Below, in pieces: positions 7,461 to 18,268 of a DNA stretch of 64,000 nucleotides. The stretch spans positions 1,865,001 through 1,929,000 of the forward strand of contig JBBELK010000095.1 in the NCBI GenBank assembly GCA_037783545.1. Reading direction: 5' to 3'. Source of the stretch: Henricia sp. BOLD:AAB3569 (taxonomy: Eukaryota; Echinodermata; Asteroidea; Spinulosida; Echinasteridae). A program made the position numbers and the translations under genes. A model generated the notes under the pieces. The model did no database searches. It had not been told where the DNA came from and saw only the letters and a program-made list of their open reading frames with translations. The number at the start of each line of letters is the position of its first letter. Position 1 is the stretch's first letter.

Positions 7461-8389
7461 CCACGACAGCCACTGCATACCACAATGACACGTACCAGTG
7501 AGCACACCACGGCCAGGCACAGAATTAAGAGCATAACCACGCCTCCTCAACCGTACCCAAGCCATTCAGCTTGAGTGAACACATTGTACACTGAATGCCC
7601 GCAACCATACTTATGGGTGCACCCAAGTAAACAGGAAGAGATCCGTGCGCGAGCTCATGAATATTTTGTATGCCTCAAGTTCTTCTTTATTGGGGAGAGT
7701 TGCGAGCTGAATGAGGGTGGTCTTGTGTATAATATGACCATCGTCGCGATGTTGGGTATTTTTTCTTGCAACCATAAACATTGTAGGCACTGTAGCTCCT
7801 AAAAGTGGCCCTATTTTGCTAGTAGCGTATGTGCCTTTGTTCCAAAATGGATGCTGGTCTGATTAGCAAGTTTCACTGCTGCAGGGGTTGTTTTGTTTCA
7901 AGTGGAAATTAGTGAATAAAAGTGACGGATTACCCCCATGAAATTGAACAGAATTGAAAAGATGAGACTTCAGTGAGTATTCCGGGGGCAATTTCATAAA
8001 GCTGTTTAGCAAAAATATTTGCTTAAATCAAAAATTTGTCTGCTTTATATATATGGGTTATAAAAATGGTTTAATTTCTTTTAAATACATTATTAGGGGT
8101 CGTTTAAAGTTGTCAACATTTTCAGTTCTACAAATAGTCGAAGACGGCCTGTGCGCTGTAAAATGTTGACATTTCATGCTAGGGCTATGCCTACTATATA
8201 CCGACACAAACAAAATTTTATTATAAAGTATGCCTATGGGGATCGAACTGTGACCATGGTGACTGCCCCCAATTACCAAGTTTGCAAACGTGGCATTTAA
8301 TCTCTGTTCGTGTCTCAGCTCACAGTCACAGCCATGTAAACGAAACTTGAGTTTTGACATTGAATTAATTAATCGCGATCCCAAAAGAA
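7461..8389. other. Intergenic stretch, with another GGGGGCAATTTCATAA terminus
   Basis: No host gene recognised. CGGGGGCAATTTCATAAAGC (7983-8002) with GTTTAGCA after it is a further end of the MITE family seen at 6987. A TATATATATG run lies at about 8046-8055. A 204-codon minus-strand frame (8058-8672) covers the right part but resembles nothing known and overlaps the likely promoter. U3 lacks 12 bases here (near 37061). Confidence 0.5.
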
Positions 8390-8530
8390 AAAGGAGGCGG
8401 GGCTGCCAGGGAGTCTCGGAGAGCGAAATCTGTCGATTCCAAGTCGTTGGAATGGAAAACAAAAGATCGTTCGACCGGCTGACGTCATTCCGCCCGCGCA
8501 CGTAGGTACGTGGCCCGCACCCGGCCCTGT
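8390..8530 (+). promoter_or_regulatory. GC-rich, CpG-rich stretch with GC box and CRE: probable promoter region of gene copy 1
   Basis: In an otherwise AT-rich intergenic region this block is GC-rich. It carries a GC box (GGAGGCGGGGC, 8393-8403), a perfect CRE palindrome TGACGTCA (8480-8487) and CCGCCCGCGCACG just after. A second CpG-rich patch lies at 8815-8860, about 100 bases before the first ATG. No TATA box at a fitting distance was identified and the transcription start is unknown. Equivalent blocks start at 17699, 27651, 37591, 47534 and 57486. Confidence 0.4.
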
Positions 8531-8959
8531 CCGTCTTCAAGGAAGTAACAAAAGGACTGCTAACCAGTCTATTCCCATAATTCCTCGCGAAAAGTATAGA
8601 AAGTCCACACTTTTTACTAGGCGTGCTCATGGAGTTCAACAAAAAGCAAAGAGAGGGTAAAGTTATCTTCACAAATTAACTAGTTTATTTGGATTTAATA
8701 GATTTAACCTAGCCCAGGAATGAAGTCTTCATGAAGCCAACGTTATACAGAGTTTTGAACGCCGAGTATAATTTTGCCAAGGAGATGGCATTCTCGCATC
8801 ACGCGTTGTCAAGCAAAAGAAAGTCGCGTTCGTCGCGCACGCGTCTTCGGCGGTAGGAAAATCGAATGTTGTTCTTACAATGTGACACTTTCGTTCATTG
8901 CTTATGCAGTGTTGCACGTGTTTGATTTGTTCCTATGAAATATTCTACAAAGTACTAGA

Positions 8960-11900
8960 ATGCGAATTTTGCTGACAATTGCGATATTTTTGGGAGCTTC
9001 GGTCATCAAGACTGCAAGGTGGGTTCTGGTTTATATTTTTAACATATTTTTCCTTGCATTATTTTCATTAGGCCTAGGTCTACCATGATTACTAGTTAGG
9101 TTAACATGGTTAAATTAACTTTAACCTTCAGGCAAGTTAGGTTGGCAGATTCATCAAATTTTCAAATTGCTCAAATCACATGAACTTTTTTAAAATTTAT
9201 TTTTACAATTGTAAAGTAAAGACTAGAGTAAACAAAAACAAACTGCAGTGATCAACACGAAACATTCTCCCAAAGAAATAGTAGGGGCCTAGGTTCTAAA
9301 ACTAGTCACAATTTGGAGGCACAAAAATGAATATAAAAAGGCTCTCATTGCAGATTGTGAATCTGCCTAGCCTAGTACCAGCCTACTGAGGATTGTTAAA
9401 TGTTGATGACTTGTCCCAACCACCAAGTTAACATTAATACTGGGTCTAGGCCCAGTAAGTTTTTGTTTTACTATTTTCTATATAGGCCTAGGCCTAAAAT
9501 AATTCAGTTAGACCTGAACAACCAAGTTTCCAAATAAAACAAAAAGGCCTAAATATTTTAGCGACAGCCAATCCTTTGTAATGACAATTGTATCCTTCTT
9601 TGCAGTTCCCAGACCCTGAGCACCATCTCGGGTCCCTTCCAGGGCAATCCTGCCATCTCTGCCCCGACTAGTGGTGACTGCCTCTCAACTGTTGATTGGC
9701 ATGATATCATCTTCATCACTGCAGTCCCGATAGCTGCTGGCTTTGGACTGCTGCTGCTTGCTGCCTTTCTCAAAGATCTCAGACAGGCTTGCAAGGTAGG
9801 CCGACAAGTCAACAAGTTTGTAAACTCACTGGCATTAAACAAATTCAACTTGGCTTTTTTATAGTCAGGATTCATTGTATTTAGTAATAGTAATATGATT
9901 TTTCCTTATATCTTTCCTTCAAACAGAGCAATGCAGCTCCTGGGTCCATCATAGATAATCGGGCTGAAAATGAATGCACCTATATCATAGACATAAACTA
10001 CGGCGGCCGTTCAAAATGGGGTTCATTCCTGCGTTGGTGTGTCTGGCACAAATCATGTCGCAGAATCGGAAGCACGTGTTTTGTGAGACTCCAAGGAACT
10101 ATTGGCTTCAGTGACTGGTAAGTTGATCAAGAAACTATTACATTCATTAAAAACAGATTACATGTTTGCACAACTTTTAAAAACAGGAACAACAGCATTA
10201 CATAACTAAAGAATCATGTCGATAAACTGCTTCGTAGAAATTTCAATCACATAGATGCAGTAATACTTCAGAAAAACTGAAAAATCCATGCAAGTTTTTG
10301 TTGTGGTTGCGTACCATTGCTATACATGTATCAACACTTTTAGTCCGATTTTTCTTGTCATAATTTTGGTTAACCTGCAAATGTTGTATTGGGGCTTTAA
10401 GAGGACCCTGTTATTTTGTTAAGGTGATAATTGTATTTCGTTATTGTTCGTTCTCTAGGATGATTTTTCGTCTGTTTCATGGACTGAATTCGGAACAGCA
10501 AACCCTAACAACACCTCAGTCCATCGGGGAAATTGTAACCGCGCAGGTACGCTTGGTGAAGATGCATCGACCGATTTTTGGATACCGCTTCCATACCAGT
10601 ATTGGAGCCCGTCTGCGAGGAATCATCAACAGGGCATGTGATACGTAAGTTTAGCTTCAATTTTTTCGTTTCTCCTATCTTGAACTATAGGATTTCACAA
10701 TCTCGTGGTTTTGACCTATAAATGGTATATTTGTCTACTTTTACTTGTGAAATAACGTGTGGGGGTTTTTCCTGAATGGTTGGCCTTGTTTAGTATATAT
10801 ACGCCAATCTGAGAGCTGAAGTCATGTTCCGTGTACGTCTGCCATAACTGGGAGCCATCCAGTGCCATGAACTGTGGGTTTTGTGTTGATGATAAGCTGT
10901 TACATTATGTTGTCACTTTCAACAATTTTGTGCGTTTATTTGCTTGCGAAGCCTATACGCGTACGGTTTGTGCGCTGTTCGATTTAACAACAACACAGAG
11001 CACCAAGTTCATGGCAGTGGATTCGTCTATACATGACTCTGAAATGACGTCACTTCCTACAAATTGTCACGTGCCTAAGGATCTTGAGTGTAATAGGCTG
11101 CGATGTATTTCGAACAAATTTCAAGCAAGATGCTCGTACTTGAATGCGTTATAGTACCATTTTCCCCGATACAAAGATGGCATCTGTGAGAGTGGTCAAT
11201 AGACACCGTCTCGAATAGCGGCCACCTTGTGGGGTAACTTTTTATATTTAAATTGAAAAGTTGATATAAAATTACAGATTTATAAGAAGTACAGATTTGA
11301 TAAAATAAAACCTCAAATTTTGAAGCGGGAAAGATTAAAGATTTTCCTAGAAAATACTTATAAAAATGTTCAGACAGTCTCATGTGTTTTGTGCTCAAAA
11401 TCTGATAAAGCCATTACTATAACTACTTAATTCTTTCCTTTAAATTTAGTCAATAATGTAAACACAAAATGTGCAACCATTCACGTCCTCAAGCAACAAA
11501 GAAACTGCCCTATACAAGATGGCAGCTATTCGATACGGTCTACATGTATATGGTGGTTCCGTACAAGATGTGAATTGCTGTAATTTTGACATTGTCCCTG
11601 ATGGCACTCTGTGAATTTGCGAAATATTGAATGATTACCTTTATGAACATTTTAAGAAAACTTATTCAGATTTTTTCGATCTAACTTAACAAAAAAACGA
11701 GAAAAAACCCAACACATTTATATGTACCACCTTGGATAACAAAATATTTGACCACCTACAACCTGACAACAAAAATAACATCAAAAATGTTTGTTAATGT
11801 CTCATTTAAATCCTTTTAAGAAGTCTTATAGCAATATTTGATGCCATGTAAGCCATCTGATCTAATGACTATTGTCTATAAGACCAAACATGATAAACAT

Positions 11901-13303
11901 AATATTGAGGGCATTATGATAAGCAATACCCACGTGAGTTGAGCATTATAGTTTTATATTTTGCACTTTGCACTCTAGTTTTACAGTTTATTAGTGCTAC
12001 GGCTCCCATTGCTTATATCTCATGATAATCATCAGCCCAGTTGCTGCTGAAGAGTAATGGTTTTTAATAAAACATTGTAATTCAATATTTTTTTCCAAGG
12101 CTGTACCTTTCAGAAATATGCAATAATTACATTTGTGAACATTTTAAAAACCATGACTTGATAATTTTGTCTATTTTTTTCTTGACATACTATAGTGAGA
12201 TCCACAATATTGATGTCAAGGATACGAAGACCAAGGAGCATTACAGCATCCATTACAGCAAGTACTGTGGTCCAAGCAGCGACGGCCTCTCATGTAATGA
12301 TAACGGAATCGCCACCAAGCTGCCACCGTTCCTGTTGCCGAAACCACCAAAAGCCAAGGCCAACTACATCTCCCACTTTTTCAAGAACGCACATACGTTC
12401 ACATCTACATTTATGCCTCGATATGAGGGCAACTTGACCGGTGTACGGCACGTCACCTGTCTGTTTGCCTGCATGAGTTACCCCATGCTTGCAGTGCAGT
12501 GGATATCAAAGCCACTGTTGGCTCCATCCCTTTGGGAGTCTGTGGTGCTCAGCCCCATGGACTATGACATCACCTTGGGGATGGTCATCAAGGCAGCAGG
12601 AGTCAGTGCTGTACTCCTGCCCGTCTTCTTCGCCACTGAAGTCTTGGGACGCGTCACTCCGACGATATACTCTTTATACAGACATACTCCTCTGGGACAG
12701 CCTGCTAAATGCAACGTCTTAAATAACAACTCTAATACTCTTACAGTAATTGAAATGCAATCCGATGAGGAGCAACCATCAACTAGTCAGGTTTTACCCG
12801 TTACGACTGATTATAATCCAATTCTTTCCACAGATTCTATAGTCATTGAAATGCCATCAGACGAGGAGCAATTATCAACTAGTCAGGTTTTACCCGTTAC
12901 AACTAATTCGAATGCAATTCTTTCTACAGATTCTAAGTTTTTATCCGGCTCTTCACATCAAACCATTGTTAACAAACCTGAGATTTTTCAAATTCCAGAT
13001 CAGATCCCTATTCCAGCAAAGTCAGCCACCGAAGCCAAAGCTGGCAGCAGACTCTGCCTTGCACTTGTTGTTTGCTTTGGTCACATCCTCCTGATTGCGT
13101 CCTGTGTCATGGCTGTCCTGTGGTCTGTTTACTCCGTCCATGGCTTCTGTTGGAGTGCCTTCTGGGAATGGGCTGCCACTTCCATCATCTCGGTGCTCAT
13201 CCAGGCTGTCATCATAGACACACTTAAGGCCATCATTGTAACTTGTTTGAAGGGGCATCGCAACAAAAGGTCTACATCTGTACCTCATGCACTCATCCAT
13301 TAA
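8960..13303 (+). CDS. Short polycystin-1-like membrane protein, gene copy 1 (5 exons, 577 aa)
   Basis: Coding exons: 8960-9018, 9606-9795, 9927-10117, 10459-10644, 12196-13303. All introns are GT-AG and the phases join without a break. Seen in the protein: signal peptide (about 1-19), short ectodomain, membrane segment (54-75), then a divergent PLAT-like region (about 101-232; STCFVRLQG, LTTPQSIGEI), membrane segments at about 294-313, 335-358, 495-519 and 534-559, and a basic tail. Basic residues after segments 1, 3 and 5 fit a lumenal N-terminus and cytosolic C-terminus. This order matches polycystin-1 from its first transmembrane helix to its fifth. GPS and REJ regions, the large ectodomain and the six-helix channel part are absent. 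A 32-residue duplication (393-423, 425-455; VIEM-x-SDEEQ) lies in the loop between segments 3 and 4. This copy has Ile at residue 92; others have Arg. Family call is by motif, not by search. Confidence 0.68.
9019..9605 (+). other. Intron 1 (copy 1)
   Basis: Donor AAG|GTGGGT and acceptor TTCTTTGCAG. It holds several AGGCCT/AGGCCTA runs (for example 9484-9498), a word frequent in echinoderm-type introns, but no gene or mobile element boundary was recognised. Confidence 0.65.
10859..11020. mobile_element. Intronic foldback element, CCAGTGCCATGAACT ends
   Basis: CCAGTGCCATGAACT (10859-10873) and AGTTCATGGCAGTGG (11006-11020) are inverted repeats with 14 of 15 matches, with patchy pairing inwards (GTGTTG against CAACAC). 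Pairing may also extend outwards (AGTCATGT near 10820 against ACATGACT near 11031), so the true limits may be wider. A TGACGTCA lies just outside at 11045-11052. Confidence 0.5.
11201..11541. mobile_element. Intronic foldback element with about 28-bp arms
   Basis: AGACACCGTCTCGAATAGCG plus GCCACCTTGT (11201-11230) is an imperfect reverse complement of 11514-11541 (ACAAGATGGCAGCTATTCGA, then TACGGTCT). The core TCGAATAGC and flanking blocks match. The arms are separated by about 280 AT-rich bases, consistent with a MITE. Present at the same place in intron 4 of all copies. Confidence 0.5.
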
Positions 13304-13401
13304 ATTTGAACATTTCAGTTTTAAATCAGTGGCAGAATGATAGCTCATCTGGAAAAGGAGTTTTGGGATGAAGGTCATGTGACAGAAACATGCCAGGATC
13401 T

Positions 13402-13455
13402 TGTATATAGTTGTAAATATTGTGAATTTTGTAAATATTGTAAATATTGTATATA
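13402..13455 (+). promoter_or_regulatory. UGUANAUA (Pumilio-type) cluster after gene copy 1
   Basis: Five sites at 13402, 13412, 13430, 13439 and 13448, starting 99 bases after the stop. Same arrangement as the copy 0 cluster; here it follows a complete gene, so it is a candidate 3' UTR control region. Confidence 0.5.
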
Positions 13456-16400
13456 TTGTTTTGTTGAGAAAAAACATACAAAATATAAAAAAGGGGGTTG
13501 TGTGAAAACAAAATCACACCAACAGTTTAATCCTGCAGGATCCAAAATCATTGATATTCCCAAAGTACGAAGACCTATTTCTATTCAGTGCACAATGTTG
13601 ATCGTCAACTTCAAATCATGGTGAAAGGAATTTTTCTTTACAAATTCAGTATGTAATCGTCATCAGTAAATAACAATAATTTGGAATTCCAACTAGGCAT
13701 GCACAACATGGAAGTTTTGACAATTTCACCGAATCCAAAATAATCCGCAGTCAACACCAGCAGAATGACACCTCAGTTGCTGAACACTTTAACTGTACTA
13801 ATCACTTCATTTCTGACATGTCCATACAGAGCCCGAGGCTCTTGGTCGCCACCCAGACCCTGTTCGACTCAGCAGAGAGAAACTTTGGATTAAACGACTC
13901 GGCAGCATCCAGCCACATTGTCTCAACATCCAGGAGGAAAATGATTAATGTTTTCATTTTCTTCCTCCCATTTCAACCAACTTCCTTGATTATTTTTAAC
14001 CCAAATATTCCTCATTTCTGTCTGCCCTTTTATACCCTATTTCCCCTTTCTTTCCATCCCCTCCCCAACTAACGTCACCCCATTTCCTCAACCCAAACCC
14101 CCTCATTTCCCCAACCCCCCTCTTCCAGTCCTGCTTCCCCCTAGTCCAATTGCCTCTAATGCTCACAGGCTCTTTTTTTAAAAAGAAACTTCAGCCTAGT
14201 CAACTTACCACCAATGTTAGTCTTGGATGTACCGGGAACATTACAATAATTTTTCACTTAGACTTCCGATAAACTGCTAAGACTTTGTGTTGTAAGTACA
14301 CAAATTTAGCAGTTTTATACCATTTAACGTGGAATTGTTAACATCCATGCATTTAATGTGTCATAAATACCTGAATTTAATGTCAAAAACCATATTTTTG
14401 CTTCTCAGCTTGTCAAAGAATTATGTTTACTGGTCGCCACTTATTCTTCTTAATATATGACTCAGGAATCACCAAAAAGTGCTAATAGTTTAAAGAGAAG
14501 TTTATTTACAAGTGATAACCATTAAACAATTTCCTTGAAAATACTTCAACTTTTTCTGCCAAATCCCACAGGGCGCTTTCACAGGAGGTCAAAAGGTCAC
14601 GGGTCACTATTGCTCGTCTTCCACAACGGGAGAGGACAATAGAGCCAAGAGCCTTTCAGCTTGCAGCCACGTGCATTTCCCCACGTGGCTCTATTGTTAT
14701 CTGCCATTCTAGAAGACAAGCAATATAGTGACTGTGACCTTTTGACCCCCTGTGAAAGCGCCCAATAGACTTAACAAGTCATCTCAGTGGCGACCAATGA
14801 ATGGAATTCATGCCGCAACTTGCTTACACAATCTTTTTTTCCCTCAACAGGAACAGGAAACATAGAAGTCTTCTGATGATCATGGTTCACTTTTTAAATA
14901 CAGAATGCCTAATAAAATTGTGCAAAATACAGCGATTTGAAGATAATTATACGCTTTATTGTATTAAAACTGAACAACAATGAGATATGCAGAAAATCTC
15001 AATTATTGCTCATTTGATCAAGTCATGTGACCATGGATGAAAACTAATGGGGTATTTTTTAACGAAGAAGAATAAAAATGTACATTATTGTTGTGAAGTT
15101 GGATGGCAAGATTATCAACCGTGTTGCCAGGAATCGATGGTGTTTTTTGGGATATAAACTGTTTTATTCTGCAATGTGGCACACAAACAAATTATGAAAT
15201 ATAAAGCCTTTCAAAACATGCCAATAGAGATATTTCGGAAAGTGAAACACATTTGATTTTCAGAGTAAAAACATTATTTAAAGAAATGGGCACTTGGGTA
15301 AAACACTCGTTTTCTATAACCATATCAGCTGATTGTAAATAGGGGGAATTAATACTAGAAATAAATAATTGAAACGAAAAATTTGAGTGTCATGGTCTAA
15401 TTTGTTTACAGCTTCTCATCGTGGCTTAATAAGGGGCAATTTCCTGTTTAGAAGAAACATTTGCTTAGTACAAAAACATTTGCTTTGCAAAAAATTGGTA
15501 AGCAGTTAAAAACGAATTATGTCTTACAATGAACACAAGTTCACATACGTTTTTAACTGCTATTCCATTTTTGCAAAGCTAGTAAATTTTGTATGCAGTA
15601 AAATGTTCTGCTATGAAATCGTCTATTTGAATGAATAATGCAAACATCCTGGGGCAACTTGAAGTCTTATGTTTTTCTTTATTTTTCCCCTTGTGTTTTC
15701 CTGAAGTGTGATGCACCCCAAACAGTGCCCTCTTTCTGTGATTTACTGCAATGAAATCTTCAAAGTTGAAAAAGGCTACATTTTATTGGTTTTACATCAA
15801 AACGAACAATAGTAATGTCTCAATAAACAAGTAATCCATCATATGCAGCAAAGACTAGGCATAAAGTTGTTTAGCAGTCATGGGCTCACGAAAAAAGTTC
15901 TCGCGCCAATCTATGCCATAAGTGTCATGTGACCAGGGGCCAATTCTGTGATAATTAAATTTTTGCTTTGTAATATCGTTTACCAGTGAAAATTGTATCT
16001 CAAATTGTGCTTTAGAAACAGCAGAATATTAATGAACATCGCACACGATTTTGGCCGGTCACCCATTTTGGCAATATAAAGCAAATAAATCCTGTACTAG
16101 TACTTTTAATAAGCAAATGTTTGGAATTGGCCCCAGGTGTCTAATGAGTATTTATGAAAGGAAACTCGGATTATTTTAATTCTTCATACATAGTCTTGGA
16201 ATAAGCAAAAGTATGAAACTTTCATCATAAAAGAAGTGCTTATCCATAGTGACCAGTATTCAGATTGACTAGTTTCAATGTTGCTTGGCAGTGGGTCTTG
16301 ATGGCAGGAGCTATTGAGTGACGTCACTTAAGGAGATCAAAAAAAACCAAGGTTGTATTGAATCAAGAAAACTGGCCATATTGGAACATTTGTCATGGTG

Positions 16401-17017
16401 TCTTCGTAATTTGAGCCAGAGAACCAATGATAGCAGAATCTCTAGTACATCCTTGTTGCTTAGCAACTGTATTTTCCTTAGCAACAAAGCCCAGCAGCCG
16501 ATTTCACGAAACTTACGCAGTTGCGTAAGCCCACGTGCGCAATGTTTTATTGCGTAAGTCGCGCAACAATTTAGCGACGATAACACGCAAGCTGTGGGGC
16601 TTGCGCAAGCTGCGCACTCTTTCGTGAAATCGGCTGCAACATGAATATTTATTTCAAACAAATCTAAACCGGAAAGACCAAATGCCTGCAGGTTATACTT
16701 GGATAAGGTTCTCCATGGGGTACTATTCCAAAATGGGCCATTATCAATGTAGGTTTTGATAACAAATACAATTAAGTGACGTCACTAAAATAAAATAAAA
16801 GGCCGTTGCCTATACGTTGCATGACATCGAGAAACCTGGTGATGTCAAAAACTTATTTCAGATCAACTAGCAGCAGACCACCGCCCAAGCATTTTCTGCT
16901 AAACGGCGTTATGAAATTGGCCCCAGGCTGGAGTCTATAGTGTAATCCGAGCAACATTTGGTGAGCCCGCCCTCTTGTGATTATTCCATTGTTACTGCGG
17001 TGTATTTCTATTGTGAC

Positions 17018-17019
17018 GA
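17018..17019. other. Junction of the 631-bp deletion in U1
   Basis: GTGACG is joined directly to AATGAGGG. In U0 these flanks are at 7078 and 7710, so bases equivalent to 7079-7709 are missing, removing the right half of the 142-bp palindrome and all of GIY-YIG remnant B. Only a single G of microhomology exists at the junction, as in end-joining. All other complete units retain the segment. Confidence 0.9.
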
Positions 17020-18268
17020 ATGAGGGTGGTCTTGTGTATAATATGACCATCGTCGCGATGTTGGGTATTTTTTCTTGCAACCATAAACATTGTAGGCACT
17101 GTAGCTCCTAAAAGTGGCCCTATTTTGCTAGTAGCGTATGTGCCTTTGTTCCAAAATGGATGCTGGTCTGATTAGCAAGTTTCACTGCTGCAGGGGTTGT
17201 TTTGTTTCAAGTGGAAATTAGTGAATAAAAGTGACGGATTACCCCCATGAAATTGAACAGAATTGAAAAGATGAGACTTCAGTGAGTATTCCGGGGGCAA
17301 TTTCATAAAGCTGTTTAGCAAAAATATTTGCTTAAATCAAAAATTTGTCTGCTTTATATATATGGGTTATAAAAATGGTTTAATTTCTTTTAAATACATT
17401 ATTAGGGGTCGTTTAAAGTTGTCAACATTTTCAGTTCTACAAATAGTCGAAGACGGCCTGTGCGCTGTAAAATGTTGACATTTCATGCTAGGGCTATGCC
17501 TACTATATACCGACACAAACAAAATTTTATTATAAAGTATGCCTATGGGGATCGAACTGTGACCATGGTGACTGCCCCCAATTACCAAGTTTGCAAACGT
17601 GGCATTTAATCTCTGTTCGTGTCTCAGCTCACAGTCACAGCCATGTAAACGAAACTTGAGTTTTGACATTGAATTAATTAATCGCGATCCCAAAAGAAAA
17701 AGGAGGCGGGGCTGCCAGGGAGTCTCGGAGAGCGAAATCTGTCGATTCCAAGTCGTTGGAATGGAAAACAAAAGATCGTTCGACCGGCTGACGTCATTCC
17801 GCCCGCGCACGTAGGTACGTGGCCCGCACCCGGCCCTGTCCGTCTTCAAGGAAGTAACAAAAGGACTGCTAACCAGTCTATTCCCATAATTCCTCGCGAA
17901 AAGTATAGAAAGTCCACACTTTTTACTAGGCGTGCTCATGGAGTTCAACAAAAAGCAAAGAGAGGGTAAAGTTATCTTCACAAATTAACTAGTTTATTTG
18001 GATTTAATAGATTTAACCTAGCCCAGGAATGAAGTCTTCATGAAGCCAACGTTATACAGAGTTTTGAACGCCGAGTATAATTTTGCCAAGGAGATGGCAT
18101 TCTCGCATCACGCGTTGTCAAGCAAAAGAAAGTCGCGTTCGTCGCGCACGCGTCTTCGGCGGTAGGAAAATCGAATGTTGTTCTTACAATGTGACACTTT
18201 CGTTCATTGCTTATGCAGTGTTGCACGTGTTTGATTTGTTCCTATGAAATCTTCTACAAAGTACTAGA

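Larger units (their letters stand above)
10645..12195 (+). other. Intron 4 (copy 1), 1551 bp with two inverted-repeat insertions
   Basis: Donor GATAC|GTAAGT, acceptor CATACTATAG. This is by far the longest intron and contains two MITE-like foldbacks annotated separately. Frames of 107 codons on both strands (10831-11154 and 11075-11398) are by-products of those repeats. In copy 2 one T of the pyrimidine stretch before the acceptor is A. Confidence 0.65.
3349..13303 (+). repeat. Tandem unit U0 (9955 bp), reference unit
   Basis: Runs from just after the stop of the copy 0 remnant to the stop of gene copy 1. It serves here as the reference for the intergenic elements, which are annotated one by one below. 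Unit-specific features: an extra A in the A-run near 3533, an extra TA in intron 4 near 10687, T at 5415 (in TTTAAACG) where others have G, and codon 92 ATA in gene copy 1. Confidence 0.95.

Noticed and set aside
7037-7501. 154-codon plus-strand frame
   Set aside because: It is the wrong frame across the palindromic element and GIY-YIG remnant B; the recognisable protein similarity lies in the other two frames.
8058-8672. 204-codon minus-strand frame, repeated in each unit
   Set aside because: No recognisable domain, odd low-complexity composition, and it overlaps the GC-rich promoter-like block and a MITE end. Its conservation only reflects recent duplication of the whole unit.
10831-11398. 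Two 107-codon frames on opposite strands in intron 4
   Set aside because: They overlap inverted-repeat elements and have no known motifs; best seen as by-products.
12158-12195. Start of the 381-codon open frame taken as the gene start
   Set aside because: The first 12 or so codons are the pyrimidine tract and acceptor of intron 4; the acceptor at 12195 joins in phase with four upstream exons.
13412-13455. 9-base repeats considered as a CRISPR-like or minisatellite array
   Set aside because: Far too short and AT-rich for CRISPR, in animal DNA; only three phased repeats, better described as a cluster of UGUANAUA words.
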